Shown: positions 32,722-41,151, numbered from the stretch's first letter. The stretch is 64,000 bases of DNA from Hymenobacter sp. YIM 151500-1 (GCF_025979885.1 NZ_CP110139.1:2604001-2668000); one strand, 5' to 3'. Translations and numbers: made by a program. Notes: a model not told the origin generated them from the letters alone.

Positions 32722-33861
32722 TTACCCCTTATAGCTAATCCGGTACACGGCGTCGTTCTGGTCGTCGGAGACGAGCAGGGAGCCGTCGGGGTGGACGAGC
32801 AGGCACACGGGGCGGCCCCAGCTCTGCTGGCCTTGTAGCCAGCCGTCGGCGAAGGTTTCGTAGCTCTGGGCCTGCTTGCCGCTAGCGTCGAGGCGCACGA
32901 GCATGATGCGGTAGCCAAGTTTCTGGCGGCGGTTCCAGGAGCCGTGCTCCGGAACGAAAATCTGGTTGCGGTACTGAGCCGGGAACTGCTGGCCGGTGTA
33001 AAACTTCATGCCCAGGGCCGCCACGTGCGGCCCCAGCTTGCGGGCCGGCTTAACGTAGGTGTCGGCCGACTTGCCGCGGCTAAACTCCGGGTCGGGTACG
33101 TCGCCGGCGAAGAAGTAGGGAAAGCCGAAGTGCAGGCCCGGTGCGGGGGCGCGGTTCAGCTCATCGGGGGGCAGGTTGTCGCCCAGCATGTCGCGGCCGT
33201 TGTCGGTAAACCACAGGGACCGGTCCTGGGGGCTCCAGTCGAAGCCCACTGTGTTGCGCACGCCGTAGGCAAACACTTCCAGGCCGGTGCCATTGGGGTT
33301 GAGGCGGTTGATGGTGGCGTAGATGGGCCGCTCGGGCAGGCAGGAGTTGCAGGGCGCGCCCACCGGCACGTATAGCTTGCCGTCGGGCCCGAAGGCAATG
33401 TAGCGGTAGCCGTGCCATTCTTTGTTGGGCAGCTGCCCGTACACCACGGCCGGCTGGGGCTTCTGGCGCAGGCGCTGGGCAATGTTGTCGTAGCGTAGAA
33501 TGCGGTGGATTTCGGCCACGTACAGGGCGCCGTCGTGCACGGCCACGCCGTTGGGGGCGTTCAGGCCAGTGGCAATGGTCACTACCTCATCGGCGCGGCC
33601 GTCCTTGTTCCGGTCGGGCAGGGCGTACACTTTGTCGGTTTTGGTGCCCACGTACACCGTGCCATCGGGGCCCAGCGTAATCTGGCGGGCATCTTTTACG
33701 CCCTGGGCAAAGTAGCTGATGCGGAAGCCCGCCGGCAGCTTAATCTTGCTCAGGTTGGCATCGGGGGCGGCCGACAGGGCGGCCCGCTCCAGGGGTTCGG
33801 TGGAAGAAGTCAGGGCCAGCGGAGCCAGCAACAACAATGGAAGGAAGCGGCGCGTTTTCAT
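32722..33861 (-). CDS. PQQ-type sugar dehydrogenase (glucose/sorbosone dehydrogenase family)
   Basis: A 379-residue exported protein: signal peptide 1-~17, then a six-bladed propeller typical of soluble glucose/sorbosone dehydrogenases, with 'ITLGPDGTVYVGTKTDKVYAL', 'LPNKEWHGYRYIAFGPDGKLYV', 'VFAYGVRNTVGFDWSPQDRSLW', 'FTDNGRDMLGDNLPPDELN' and 'DGSLLVSDDQNDAVYRI'. The 'GVRN' and 'GRDMLGDNLPPDELN' blocks are characteristic of the family. Cofactor (PQQ) and sugar substrate are inferred from the family only. Start is the ATG at 33861. Divergent from the macrodomain gene with a 78-bp gap. Confidence 0.88.
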   Translation of the reverse strand: MKTRRFLPLLLLAPLALTSSTEPLERAALSAAPDANLSKIKLPAGFRISYFAQGVKDARQITLGPDGTVYVGTKTDKVYALPDRNKDGRADEVVTIATGLNAPNGVAVHDGALYVAEIHRILRYDNIAQRLRQKPQPAVVYGQLPNKEWHGYRYIAFGPDGKLYVPVGAPCNSCLPERPIYATINRLNPNGTGLEVFAYGVRNTVGFDWSPQDRSLWFTDNGRDMLGDNLPPDELNRAPAPGLHFGFPYFFAGDVPDPEFSRGKSADTYVKPARKLGPHVAALGMKFYTGQQFPAQYRNQIFVPEHGSWNRRQKLGYRIMLVRLDASGKQAQSYETFADGWLQGQQSWGRPVCLLVHPDGSLLVSDDQNDAVYRISYKG

Positions 33862-33939
33862 ACTTGCCCAAACCCAAGCGGGCGGCGGAAGGTTGCGGAA
33901 GCTTCGCAGTACTTTGCTGCTCGTAAGCACCCCTTCCCC

Positions 33940-34510
33940 ATGACGACCACCCCCCCCCTCCCCTGCCTGGCGCGACCAGGCCCAGCGTTTCGGCCGCCTG
34001 CTGCTGTACCGCGGCGACATCACCCGCCTCGACACCGACGCCATCGTGAATGCCGCCAACTCCGGCCTGCTCGGCGGCGGTGGCGTAGACGGGGCCATTC
34101 ACCGCGCCGGCGGCCCCGAAATCCTGGAAGCCTGCCGCCGCTTGCGGGCCACTTCGCTACCCGATGGCCTGCCCACGGGCGAAGCCGTCATCACCACCGG
34201 CGGGCGGCTGCCGGCCCGCTACGTCATTCACACGGTGGGTCCGGTCTGGAACGGAGGCCACAGGCAGGAGCCCGCGTTGCTGGCTAGCTGCTACCAGAAC
34301 AGCCTGCGCCTAGCCGCCGAAAACAATCTGCGCAGCGTGGCCTTCCCCGGCATCAGCACCGGCATCTACGGCTACCCCAAGCCCGAAGCCGCCCGCATTG
34401 CCGTGCGCGAAATACGGGCATTTCTGGAGCAGCACGAGCAGCCGCAGGAAGTGGTGCTGGTGGCCTTCGACGAAGAAGCTTACCGGCTGCTGGAGCATAC
34501 AGCACGGTAG
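33940..34510 (+). pseudogene. Macrodomain (O-acetyl-ADP-ribose deacetylase-like) gene with a frameshift in a C9 tract
   Basis: The family core is intact from '[17 protein letters not shown]' through '[18 protein letters not shown]', '[21 protein letters not shown]' and '[20 protein letters not shown]', the ADP-ribose-binding signatures. But the frame has no ATG: upstream it meets a TGA at 33941. An ATG at 33940 lies in the adjacent frame, 8 codons of overlap away, and a run of nine C (33950-33958) separates the two. With eight C the product would be a normal 189-residue protein beginning [18 protein letters not shown]. Three explanations remain open: sequencing error, a real inactivating frameshift, or phase variation. 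A GTG at 34046 could start a protein, but it would lack the first strand and the GDIT motif. Confidence 0.8.
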
Positions 34511-34615
34511 CCCTAGTTATGTTGCGTCTCGTCGTTGAACGACTCCGCCGACAATCGTGCAGACGGCCGGCTCGGACGACGAGACTCCAACTATTGCGTC
34601 TCTACAGGCAGGCAA

Positions 34616-34660
34616 ATCGTTCTGGCGGGGGCGGCTGGAGCCTCCCGCATAGCCAGCACG
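34616..34660. repeat. Degenerate fragment of a C-type palindromic element
   Basis: About 45 bp resemble the right half of C1 (ATCGTTCTGGCGGGGG ... GGAGCCTCCCGCATA ... AGCACG) but lack the left half. It lies in the 168-bp gap after the macrodomain gene; just upstream, a GTCTCGTCG/CGACGAGAC inverted pair occurs. Confidence 0.5.
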
Positions 34661-34678
34661 GGGTGCCGCCCCGCCCCA

Positions 34679-35473
34679 TCAGCATAGCTGTACTTCCGGG
34701 TGGCGGCGCAGGTAGGCAGCCACTTCCCAGATGAGGCCGGCGTGGCCGGCGTCGAGCAGCACGGTGCGGGCGGCTTGCAGGGAGCTGATAAACTTTTGCA
34801 GCCCTGCGTGCGGAATCACCCGGTCGTGGCGGCCCAGGAAGAAAGTGACGGGCGTGGGCCGGCGGTTTAGCTGGGCGGCCAGCTGTTTCAGGTCGAAGGT
34901 GAGGTTGCGGAAGCCGACCCAGCTGCGGTACACGCGCAGGCGCTTTTCGCGGCTGTCGAGCTGCCACTGGGCGAAGCGCACCAGGTTGGCATTCACGAGG
35001 CGGCTCTGGTGCAGCGTGTCGAGTAGGCGCAGCAGGCCCTGGGGGCGCAGCACGGCCCGGCCCAGCACCCCGCGCATCCAGGGCGGATAGGTAGCCAGCG
35101 CGTACCAGAACTGCCGCTGCAACCCATCAGGAGCCAACAGCCATATCTGCTCCACGCGCTCCGGCAGCCGCTCGGCGGCCGTGAGGGCAAACTTGGCGCC
35201 CATGCTAAACGCCAGCAGGCTGAACCGCTCAACCCCCTGCTCGCGCAGAAACTCTTCCAGCAGCTCACCCAGGCGCCGTTTGCTCAGCGGCGCGTCGGCC
35301 TTGGCCAGGCGGCTACGGCCGTGGTAAAACAGGTCGAAGGCGTACACCGTCACGTCGGGGCCCAGTACCGGCAGCATGGTGCGCCAGTGCCCTTCGCTCT
35401 GCCCGTAGCCGTGAAACGCCAGCACCACCCGCGCCCCGGAGCCGTATTTCTGGTAGTGCAGGCGAGTCTTCAT
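34679..35473 (-). CDS. Alpha/beta hydrolase (serine type)
   Basis: A 264-residue alpha/beta hydrolase. Motifs in order: oxyanion 'AFHGYGQSEGHW' (19-30), 'DLFYHGRSRL', nucleophile Ser in 'LLAFSMGAKFAL' (about 92-100), Asp in 'FFLGRHDRVIPHAGLQKF', and His in 'LDAGHAGLIWE'. The serine elbow (FSMGA) places it with esterase/lipase or MenH-like proteins rather than dehalogenases. Substrate unknown. Start is the ATG at 35473, only 3 bp from the arm of a long inverted repeat. That spacing implies translation from within or beside a hairpin. Confidence 0.8.
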   Translation of the reverse strand: MKTRLHYQKYGSGARVVLAFHGYGQSEGHWRTMLPVLGPDVTVYAFDLFYHGRSRLAKADAPLSKRRLGELLEEFLREQGVERFSLLAFSMGAKFALTAAERLPERVEQIWLLAPDGLQRQFWYALATYPPWMRGVLGRAVLRPQGLLRLLDTLHQSRLVNANLVRFAQWQLDSREKRLRVYRSWVGFRNLTFDLKQLAAQLNRRPTPVTFFLGRHDRVIPHAGLQKFISSLQAARTVLLDAGHAGLIWEVAAYLRRHPEVQLC

Positions 35474-35476
35474 AAA

Positions 35477-35710
35477 GTTGAGAAGGTAGAAAGTGAGTAC
35501 CTACGGAACGGCAGCTTCAGCGGAGCGGCATGTCGGTAGCAAGACCCGTTCTCAGGAAATGTTAAAGCCCCCGCGGGGCGGCACCTATCGTTTGCGGACG
35601 TCAAGTGTCGCCCCGCGGGGGCTTTGCACGTTCATACACATGATTTTCTACCAACATGCCGCCCCGCGGGGGCTGCCGTTCCGTAGGTACTCACTTTCTA
35701 CCTTCTCAAC
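35477..35710. repeat. Nested palindrome E filling an intergenic gap
   Basis: Outer arms 35477-35514 and 35673-35710 are a perfect 38-bp inverted repeat (GTTGAGAAGGTAGAAAGTGA...). Inside is a second perfect hairpin of about 20 bp around AAGCCCCCGCGGGGCG (35563-35583 with 35604-35624), plus another GCCCCGCGGGGGC piece at ~35660. It spans 234 bp of the 252-bp gap between the hydrolase start (35473) and the DUF502 stop (35726). Confidence 0.92.
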
Positions 35711-35725
35711 TTTCTACCTTCCAAA

Positions 35726-36280
35726 CTACCCCAGCCTCGACACGCCGCCGGAGACGATGAACTTCATGACTTCAGAGCTGGGCAGGTCGAGGTAGGTAAG
35801 GCGGTCCAGGGGCACGAGCACCAGCTCGCCGGAGAAGTTGTAGGAGTGCGGGAAGTAAACGGCCACCAGGTCGTCGCGGAGCACGGCCGTCATGGCGGCC
35901 TGGGTCACGAAGCCCATCTTGTAGGTTTGCTCCTGGACGTTGAGCTGCACCAGCACCGGCCGGTTGAACTTCTGCTCGTCGCCCACGAAGGCGTCGAACA
36001 GGTCTTTGAGGCTGGAGTAGATGATGCTGACCAGGGGCGTGCGGTGCAGCACCCGCTCGGTGATGATGACGAAGGGCCGCACCAGAAACGACTTCGCCAC
36101 GAAGCCCACGCCCGTAATCAGCACCACGGCCAGCAGCAGCCCCAGCCCCGGCACATCGAAGCTCAGGCCGGCAAACAGGTCGTTGAGCCAGCGCAGCAGC
36201 GCAAACAGGATGTAGACAGTCAGCCCAATGGGCGCGACAATCAGAAAGCCATTGAGAAAGTAATTGAGCAGACGACGCAT
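35726..36280 (-). CDS. DUF502 membrane protein
   Basis: A 184-residue membrane protein of the DUF502 family. Two transmembrane helices are seen (about 6-30 and 47-70), followed by the conserved 'TPLVSIIYSSLKDLFDAFVGD', 'FNRPVLVQLN' and 'VAVYFPHSYNFSGELVLVP' blocks; the C-terminus is presumably cytoplasmic or a soluble face. Function unknown; similar proteins in plants affect membrane trafficking, which is little guide here. Start is the ATG at 36280. It lies downstream of ispH, separated by a hairpin. Confidence 0.88.
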   Translation of the reverse strand: MRRLLNYFLNGFLIVAPIGLTVYILFALLRWLNDLFAGLSFDVPGLGLLLAVVLITGVGFVAKSFLVRPFVIITERVLHRTPLVSIIYSSLKDLFDAFVGDEQKFNRPVLVQLNVQEQTYKMGFVTQAAMTAVLRDDLVAVYFPHSYNFSGELVLVPLDRLTYLDLPSSEVMKFIVSGGVSRLG

Positions 36281-36317
36281 GGCAGTATGACAAGAGGCAG
36301 CAAGTTATACAAACGAG

Positions 36318-36370
36318 TGCCTCCCCACCTGTCATTCCTCGCTTTGCTCAGAATGACAGGTGGGGAGGCA
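36318..36370 (-). terminator. Hairpin between ispH and the DUF502 gene
   Basis: A perfect 20-bp stem (36318-36337 with 36351-36370) around a 13-nt loop. It follows the ispH stop by 17 bp on the minus strand. The GTCATTC...GAATGAC core resembles the B-type repeats, so it may be a dispersed element used as a terminator; no T tract. Confidence 0.7.
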
Positions 36371-36387
36371 TTCATGCGGGCCGCGCT

Positions 36388-37272
36388 TTAAGCCACGGCT
36401 GCTGCTACTTCCTCAATCCGGTCTTTCACGCGCTGCATCAGCCACATGGGCGTGCTGGTGGCCCCGCAGATGCCCACCGTTTCGGCCCCGATAAACCACT
36501 CGTCTTGCAGCTCCTGCTCGTTTTCCACGAAGTAACTGCGCGGGTTGGTCTGGTTCACCACCGAAAACAGGGCCTTGCCGTTAGAGCTTTTCCGCCCGCT
36601 CACAAACACAATGACGTCGTGCTGGGTGGCGAACTTTTTCAGGGCCGGCTCCCGGTTGCTCACCTGCCGGCAGATGCTGTCGTTGGCGTCGAAAGCCTCC
36701 AGGGAGCCGCCGGCCGCCGCAATGCGCTGCTCTATCACCTCTTTCATGTGGTAGAAGCCAGCCGTGCTCTTGGTGGTCTGGCTAAACAGCGTCACGGGCC
36801 GCGAAAAGTCAATCTGGTCCAGGTCGGCTTCGGTCATGACGATGATGGCCTGATTGCCGGTCTGGCCCGTGAGGCCGGTTACCTCGGCGTGGCCGGGCTG
36901 CCCGTAGATGACGATTTGGCCGTTTTGGCGGGTGGTGGCGTCGTAGGCGTGCTTCACGCGGTTTTGCAGCTTCAGCACCACGGGGCAGGAAGCGTCAATC
37001 AGTTCGATGTTGTTGCGCAACGCCAACTGGTAGGTTTCCGGCGGCTCGCCGTGGGCCCGAATCAGCACCTTGGCATCGTGCAGGCCCGCCAGTTGCTCCC
37101 GGTCGATGATGCGCAGGCCCAGGGCGTGCAGGCGCTCCACTTCCATGCGGTTGTGCACGATGTCGCCCAGGCAGTACAGCGTCTGGTCCTGGGCCAGCTC
37201 GTCCTCGGCCATCTGAATGGCAAACTCGACGCCGAAGCAGTACCCGGAATTCTTATCGATAGTGACGTTCAT
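36388..37272 (-). CDS. ispH: 4-hydroxy-3-methylbut-2-enyl diphosphate reductase
   Basis: A 294-residue [4Fe-4S] enzyme (IspH) that makes IPP and DMAPP in the last step of the MEP isoprenoid pathway. The three cluster cysteines are visible: Cys12 in 'GYCFGVEFA', one in 'DASCPVV' (about 95) and one in 'VGICGATSTPMWLM' (about 273). 'RAHGEPPETY' and 'GHAEVTGLTGQ' are family His motifs. The ATG at 37272 gives MNVTIDKNSG, the expected start; the longer frame to 37341 has no support. It ends in a short Ala/Val tail. cmk lies upstream on the same strand (164-bp gap), a frequent Bacteroidota neighbour. Confidence 0.95.
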   Translation of the reverse strand: MNVTIDKNSGYCFGVEFAIQMAEDELAQDQTLYCLGDIVHNRMEVERLHALGLRIIDREQLAGLHDAKVLIRAHGEPPETYQLALRNNIELIDASCPVVLKLQNRVKHAYDATTRQNGQIVIYGQPGHAEVTGLTGQTGNQAIIVMTEADLDQIDFSRPVTLFSQTTKSTAGFYHMKEVIEQRIAAAGGSLEAFDANDSICRQVSNREPALKKFATQHDVIVFVSGRKSSNGKALFSVVNQTNPRSYFVENEQELQDEWFIGAETVGICGATSTPMWLMQRVKDRIEEVAAAVA

Positions 37273-37436
37273 AGCTTCTCTACAGTAAACTTCGGGAGGG
37301 CGCGGCAAGAAGCAATGCATCCTACAGCACAAGGTAAACAACCGAACTTCGGTTTCGGTGACGCGCAGGCCGACAAATACCGGGCCTCACTCGCTACTTC
37401 TTAGCTGCAACCCCAGCCTGACCCAGTACACCCCCG

Positions 37437-38135
37437 TTACTTTTCGGCTGCGGCCAAGGACAGCAAAGCCGCCGACACGCGCTCCAGCACGAAATCCACT
37501 TGCTCGTCGACGGTAATGTGGGTGGTGTCGAGCAGGATGGCGTCGGGGGCGCGGCGCAGGGGGCTTTCGGCGCGGGTAGAGTCGAGGTGGTCCCGCTTGC
37601 GCAGGTTTTCCACGATGTCTTCCACCGGCACGTGCTCGTCTTTCTGGGCTAGCTCCTCCTGGCGGCGCAGGGCCCGCGTAAGCACGTCGGCGGTCATAAA
37701 CACCTTTACCTCGGCATCCGGAAACACGGTAGTGCCGATGTCGCGCCCGTCCATCACCACGCCGCGCTTGCGGCCCATGCGCTGCTGCTGGCGCACCATG
37801 GCGTGGCGCACGGCCGGAATGCCCGATACCTCGCTCACGGAGTTGGAAATGCGCATCTGCCGGATTTCGTCTTCCCGGATTTCGCCGTCGATGCACACTT
37901 CGTTGCGGCCGGTGCTGCGGTTGCGCTTGAAGGTGATATGCAACTCGTGCAGGGCCTGCTCGATGCGGGGCAGGTCGTCGAAGGCAATGTTGTGCTCCAG
38001 CAGGTACAAGGTCACGGCCCGGTACATAGCCCCGGTGTCGATGTAGGCGTAGCCCAGCTCGGCGGCCACGGCTTTGGCCGTGGTGCTTTTGCCACACGAA
38101 GAGTAGCCATCAATGGCAATGACAATTTTTCGCAT
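37437..38135 (-). CDS. cmk: Cytidylate kinase
   Basis: A 232-residue nucleoside monophosphate kinase that phosphorylates CMP and dCMP. The P-loop is 'GYSSCGKSTTAK' (10-21); 'YIDTGAMYRAVTLY' and 'VVMDGRDIGTTVFPDAEVKVF' are the CMP-binding signatures that separate it from adenylate kinase. The ATG at 38135 gives the conserved MRKIVIAIDG start. The 130-residue unknown gene lies 38 bp upstream and may be cotranscribed. Confidence 0.95.
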   Translation of the reverse strand: MRKIVIAIDGYSSCGKSTTAKAVAAELGYAYIDTGAMYRAVTLYLLEHNIAFDDLPRIEQALHELHITFKRNRSTGRNEVCIDGEIREDEIRQMRISNSVSEVSGIPAVRHAMVRQQQRMGRKRGVVMDGRDIGTTVFPDAEVKVFMTADVLTRALRRQEELAQKDEHVPVEDIVENLRKRDHLDSTRAESPLRRAPDAILLDTTHITVDEQVDFVLERVSAALLSLAAAEK

Positions 38136-38173
38136 GGCGAAGTCGCTTGAGGCAGAACAGCTGGCAGGACTCA

Positions 38174-38566
38174 CTACATCCAGGATTTACGGCCCGGCTT
38201 GGTGGCCAGGCGCTGGGGTACATCCGCAAAAAACAGGGCCACCGACTGGGCCAGGCCCTTGGTGAGCTGCTCACTTACGCGGTAGAAGGGGTTGAAAAAA
38301 TGGTGGTCGTTGATACCCACGCCCGTGGTACCGTCGCGCCCGGTGGCCCACTCGCCCCGGTAGGTTTCCACCAGGCACTGCCCCAGGAAGCACCCCAGCG
38401 CCGTGACAACGCCCGGCCGGTCGGCTTCCTTGATGATGGGCCGCTGAGTTTCAATGAACTCGGCCAGGCGTTGCACGGCCTCCGCATCAAACTGATTGAC
38501 GCGCAGCTGCTGGCGCACGGCCTCGGCGGCAGCTAGCAGAGAAGTAAGCGGGTTGGTTTCGGGCAT
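38174..38566 (-). CDS. Conserved hypothetical protein (130 aa)
   Basis: A 130-residue soluble protein that I cannot assign to a named family. It is mainly helical, with a conserved-looking middle 'ALGCFLGQCLVETYRGEWATG' and 'HHFFNPFYRVSEQLTKGLAQSVALFF'. Such a pattern (one helix with GxxLGExL, then a phrase around W, then F-K-x-L) resembles small bacterial proteins of unknown role, but I do not name one. Start is the ATG at 38566; it precedes cmk by 38 bp. Codon usage matches its neighbours, so it looks like a real gene. Confidence 0.7.
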   Translation of the reverse strand: MPETNPLTSLLAAAEAVRQQLRVNQFDAEAVQRLAEFIETQRPIIKEADRPGVVTALGCFLGQCLVETYRGEWATGRDGTTGVGINDHHFFNPFYRVSEQLTKGLAQSVALFFADVPQRLATKPGRKSWM

Positions 38567-38675
38567 AAAGCGGCGGCGGAGGAAAGCAGAAGCTATAACT
38601 GAGATGGTGGGGCTGACTCAATTAGGCGCGTCGGTACTGGCCGCACTGTGATTGGGTACGGGAGGCACCGGGCAC

Positions 38676-38834
38676 TTAGTGACTGTCGCAGGGGCAAGGG
38701 GTTTTTCCGCTTTTGGCTTTGCGCTTGAAGGCGGCCGTTTTCTTCTGCTGAGGGGTGCGGCTGGCGCAGCCCGCGGCCACCAGGCCCGAGCCTCCAATTA
38801 GGGCGGCCAGCAGCAAAGTCACAATCTTTCTCAC
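38676..38834 (-). CDS. Small putative lipoprotein (52 aa)
   Basis: A 52-residue protein starting with GTG at 38834. A basic start and hydrophobic stretch (MRKIVTLLLAALIGGSGLV) lead to 'AAGCAS', a plausible lipobox with Cys near residue 24. The mature part is about 29 residues, Lys-rich, and ends in 'TPCPCDSH'. A Cys-Pro-Cys near the end could bind metal or form disulphides. Support is the clear signal and stop; there is no homologue that I know. It lies between the cmk cluster and the divergent adenine deaminase gene. Confidence 0.55.
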   Translation of the reverse strand: MRKIVTLLLAALIGGSGLVAAGCASRTPQQKKTAAFKRKAKSGKTPCPCDSH

Positions 38835-38918
38835 GGCGCGGATTTTCGGCAAATATACGCTTCTTTACCCGTTAGCCGCCCCGCAACCTCAACTTTCCCG
38901 CGGCGGCGCCCCGTTGCT

Positions 38919-40622
38919 ATGCCCGCCGAATTTCGCCTCCTGGCCAACGTCATCGACCTGTTTCAGAACACCATCCGGCCCGCCACGGTGCACGTGGCCG
39001 AGGGGCGCATCAGGAGCATCGAGCCCACCGGCGCCGCCCCGCCCGACCCGGCCCTGCCCTACGCCTTGCCAGGCTTCGTGGATGCCCACGTGCACGTGGA
39101 AAGCTCCTTGCTGGTGCCGGCGGAGTTTGCCCGCCTGGCCGTGGTGCACGGCACGGTGGCCACGGTATCGGACCCCCACGAAATCGGCAATGTGCTGGGC
39201 GTGGCTGGGGTGGACTACATGCTCCGCAGCGCCCGGCAGGTGCCGTTCAAGTTCTGCTTCGGGGCGCCCTCCTGTGTGCCGGCCACCCCGTTTGAAACGG
39301 CCGGTGCCGAAATTACCGCCTTAGACATTGAACAGCTGTTTCAGAACCCCGAAATCGGCTACCTGGCCGAGATGATGAACTGGCCCGGCGTGCTGCACCG
39401 GGACGAGCTGGTGATGGAGAAAATCCGCCTGGCCCGGCAGTACGGCCGCCCTGTGGACGGGCACGCGCCCGGCTTGCGCGGCCCCGATGCCCTGCGCTAC
39501 GCCCAGGCCGGCATCAGCACCGACCACGAATGCTTTACGCGGGAAGAGGCCCTGGATAAGCTGGTCGCCGGCATGAAGGTGCTGATTCGGGAAGGCTCGG
39601 CGGCCCGCAACTTCGAGGCCCTGATTGACCTGCTGCCCGAACACTACGAGCACCTCATGTTCTGCTCCGACGACAAGCACCCCGACACCCTGGTGCTGGG
39701 CCACATCAACCAGCTGGTGCAGCGCGCCGTAGCCCGCGGCCTCGACGTGCTGCAAGTGCTGCGCGTGGCCTGCCGCAACCCCGTGGAGCACTACCGCCTG
39801 CCCGTGGGCCTGCTCCGCCCCGGCGACCCGGCCGACTTTATCGTGGTCGGCAGCCTCACCGATTTCGACGTGCGGCAAACCTACCTCGACGGCGAGGTGG
39901 TAGCCGAAAACGGCCGCAGCCTGCTGCCCGCCGCGCCCGTGGAAGTCGTCAACAACTTCACGGCGTATGCTGTCCGCCCCGAGGAGTTCCAGGTTCCTGC
40001 CCCTACTCCCGGTAACGGATACCCAGCACCCAGCACCCACCAGCCACCACCCAACAACGAGCCGCCAACCATGCGCGTCATCGAGTGCTTCGACGGCCAG
40101 CTCATTACTGCCCGCCACGATTTGCCCGCCCGCGTCGAAAACGGCCTGGTAGTGCCCGATGTAAGCCGAGACATTCTCAAGCTCACGGTGGTGAACCGCT
40201 ACCAGCAGGCGCCACCCGCCGTGGCCTTCATCCAGGGCTTCGGCCTGCGGCGTGGTGCCCTGGCCAGCAGCGTGGGCCACGACTCGCACAACATCACCGC
40301 CGTGGGCTGCGACGACGCGAGCCTGGCGCGGGCCGTGAACCTGGTCATGCAGGCCCGTGGCGGCCTGGCCGCCGTGGGTCCCGGCGGCCAGGAGTTGCTG
40401 CTGCCCCTGCCCGTAGCCGGGCTGATGTCGGCCCAGGAGGGGCCGGCCGTGGCCGCCGCCTACACGGCCGTCGATGCGCTGGCCAAGCAGCTGGGCTCCC
40501 CGCTCCAAGCACCCTTCATGACGCTTTCCTTTATGGCCCTGCTCGTCATTCCCAGCCTTAAGCTCAGCGACCAGGGCCTGTTCGATGGCGAAGCCTTCCG
40601 GTTTGTGGAGGCGGTGGTGTAG
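38919..40622 (+). CDS. ade: Adenine deaminase
   Basis: A 567-residue amidohydrolase that converts adenine to hypoxanthine and ammonia in purine salvage. The metal site is 'PGFVDAHVHVESSLL' (HxH, about 48-62); other ade-specific blocks are 'GTVATVSDPHEIGNVLG', 'DGHAPGLRG', 'STDHECFT', 'MFCSDDKHPD' and, in the C-terminal domain, 'SSVGHDSHNITAVG'. A Pro/Asn-rich stretch of about 25 residues (about 360-384) splits the two conserved parts, where relatives have a short link; see findings. Start is the ATG at 38919. It ends before a good terminator. Confidence 0.95.
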   Translation: MPAEFRLLANVIDLFQNTIRPATVHVAEGRIRSIEPTGAAPPDPALPYALPGFVDAHVHVESSLLVPAEFARLAVVHGTVATVSDPHEIGNVLGVAGVDYMLRSARQVPFKFCFGAPSCVPATPFETAGAEITALDIEQLFQNPEIGYLAEMMNWPGVLHRDELVMEKIRLARQYGRPVDGHAPGLRGPDALRYAQAGISTDHECFTREEALDKLVAGMKVLIREGSAARNFEALIDLLPEHYEHLMFCSDDKHPDTLVLGHINQLVQRAVARGLDVLQVLRVACRNPVEHYRLPVGLLRPGDPADFIVVGSLTDFDVRQTYLDGEVVAENGRSLLPAAPVEVVNNFTAYAVRPEEFQVPAPTPGNGYPAPSTHQPPPNNEPPTMRVIECFDGQLITARHDLPARVENGLVVPDVSRDILKLTVVNRYQQAPPAVAFIQGFGLRRGALASSVGHDSHNITAVGCDDASLARAVNLVMQARGGLAAVGPGGQELLLPLPVAGLMSAQEGPAVAAAYTAVDALAKQLGSPLQAPFMTLSFMALLVIPSLKLSDQGLFDGEAFRFVEAVV

Positions 40623-40647
40623 CAGCCCCCGGAAAGCCCCACGAAAA

Positions 40648-40678
40648 AACGCCCGGAGCCGCATGGCTCCGGGCGTTT
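40648..40678. terminator. Bidirectional terminator between ade and the receiver gene
   Basis: A 13-14-bp perfect stem (40648-40660 with 40665-40677) flanked by A and T runs. The two genes converge here, so it can serve both. Confidence 0.9.
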
Positions 40679-40722
40679 GCTGTCGTTCCTAGTTACTAAT
40701 TGATAACCGGCACACCTGCCAG

Positions 40723-41151
40723 CTACTGCTGCAAGATACCCACGAACCGCTTTTGCAGCAGCTTCTGCATTTTTTCTTCGGTCAGCGGCTTGGCCAGGTA
40801 CTCCACGCCTTCGTACTGGGCCACGCGGGCCGTGTCGGCGGCGTGCATGGAGGTGGTCAGCACGGCCATGACGGTTTTTTCGCGTACGGCTTCGGGCAGG
40901 GCGCTGTACAGCTTCAGAAACTCGAACCCATCCATGCCCGGCATCTTCAGGTCCACGAAGATCAGGTCGGGGGCTTCCTCGCTGGGCTGCTCTCCTTTGG
41001 CGCCGCCCCAAATCTGGTGGTAGGCCTGCTCCGCCTTGGAGAAAGTATCCACCCGTTCGGCCACGTCGAGGCGGCTGAGCAGGCGGTTGTTCAGGAAACT
41101 GGTGGTTTCGTTGTCGTCCACCAATACCACGTTGCGCAACTTCTTAGACAT
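40723..41151 (-). CDS. Single-domain response regulator
   Basis: A 142-residue receiver domain with no output domain: acidic pocket 'VVLVDDNETT' (8-17), phospho-acceptor Asp in 'LIFVDLKMPGMDGFEF' (about 63-78), Thr in 'MAVLTTSMHAA', and Lys in 'EYLAKPLTEEK'. Such proteins usually relay phosphate to or from another kinase or bind a partner directly. Start is the ATG at 41151. No kinase is adjacent, so it is an orphan here. Confidence 0.92.
   Translation of the reverse strand: MSKKLRNVVLVDDNETTSFLNNRLLSRLDVAERVDTFSKAEQAYHQIWGGAKGEQPSEEAPDLIFVDLKMPGMDGFEFLKLYSALPEAVREKTVMAVLTTSMHAADTARVAQYEGVEYLAKPLTEEKMQKLLQKRFVGILQQ

Noticed and set aside
39321..40664. Minus-strand frame opposite adenine deaminase
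   Set aside because: The plus strand has a full set of Ade motifs; the minus-strand product is a His/Gly/Val-rich shadow.
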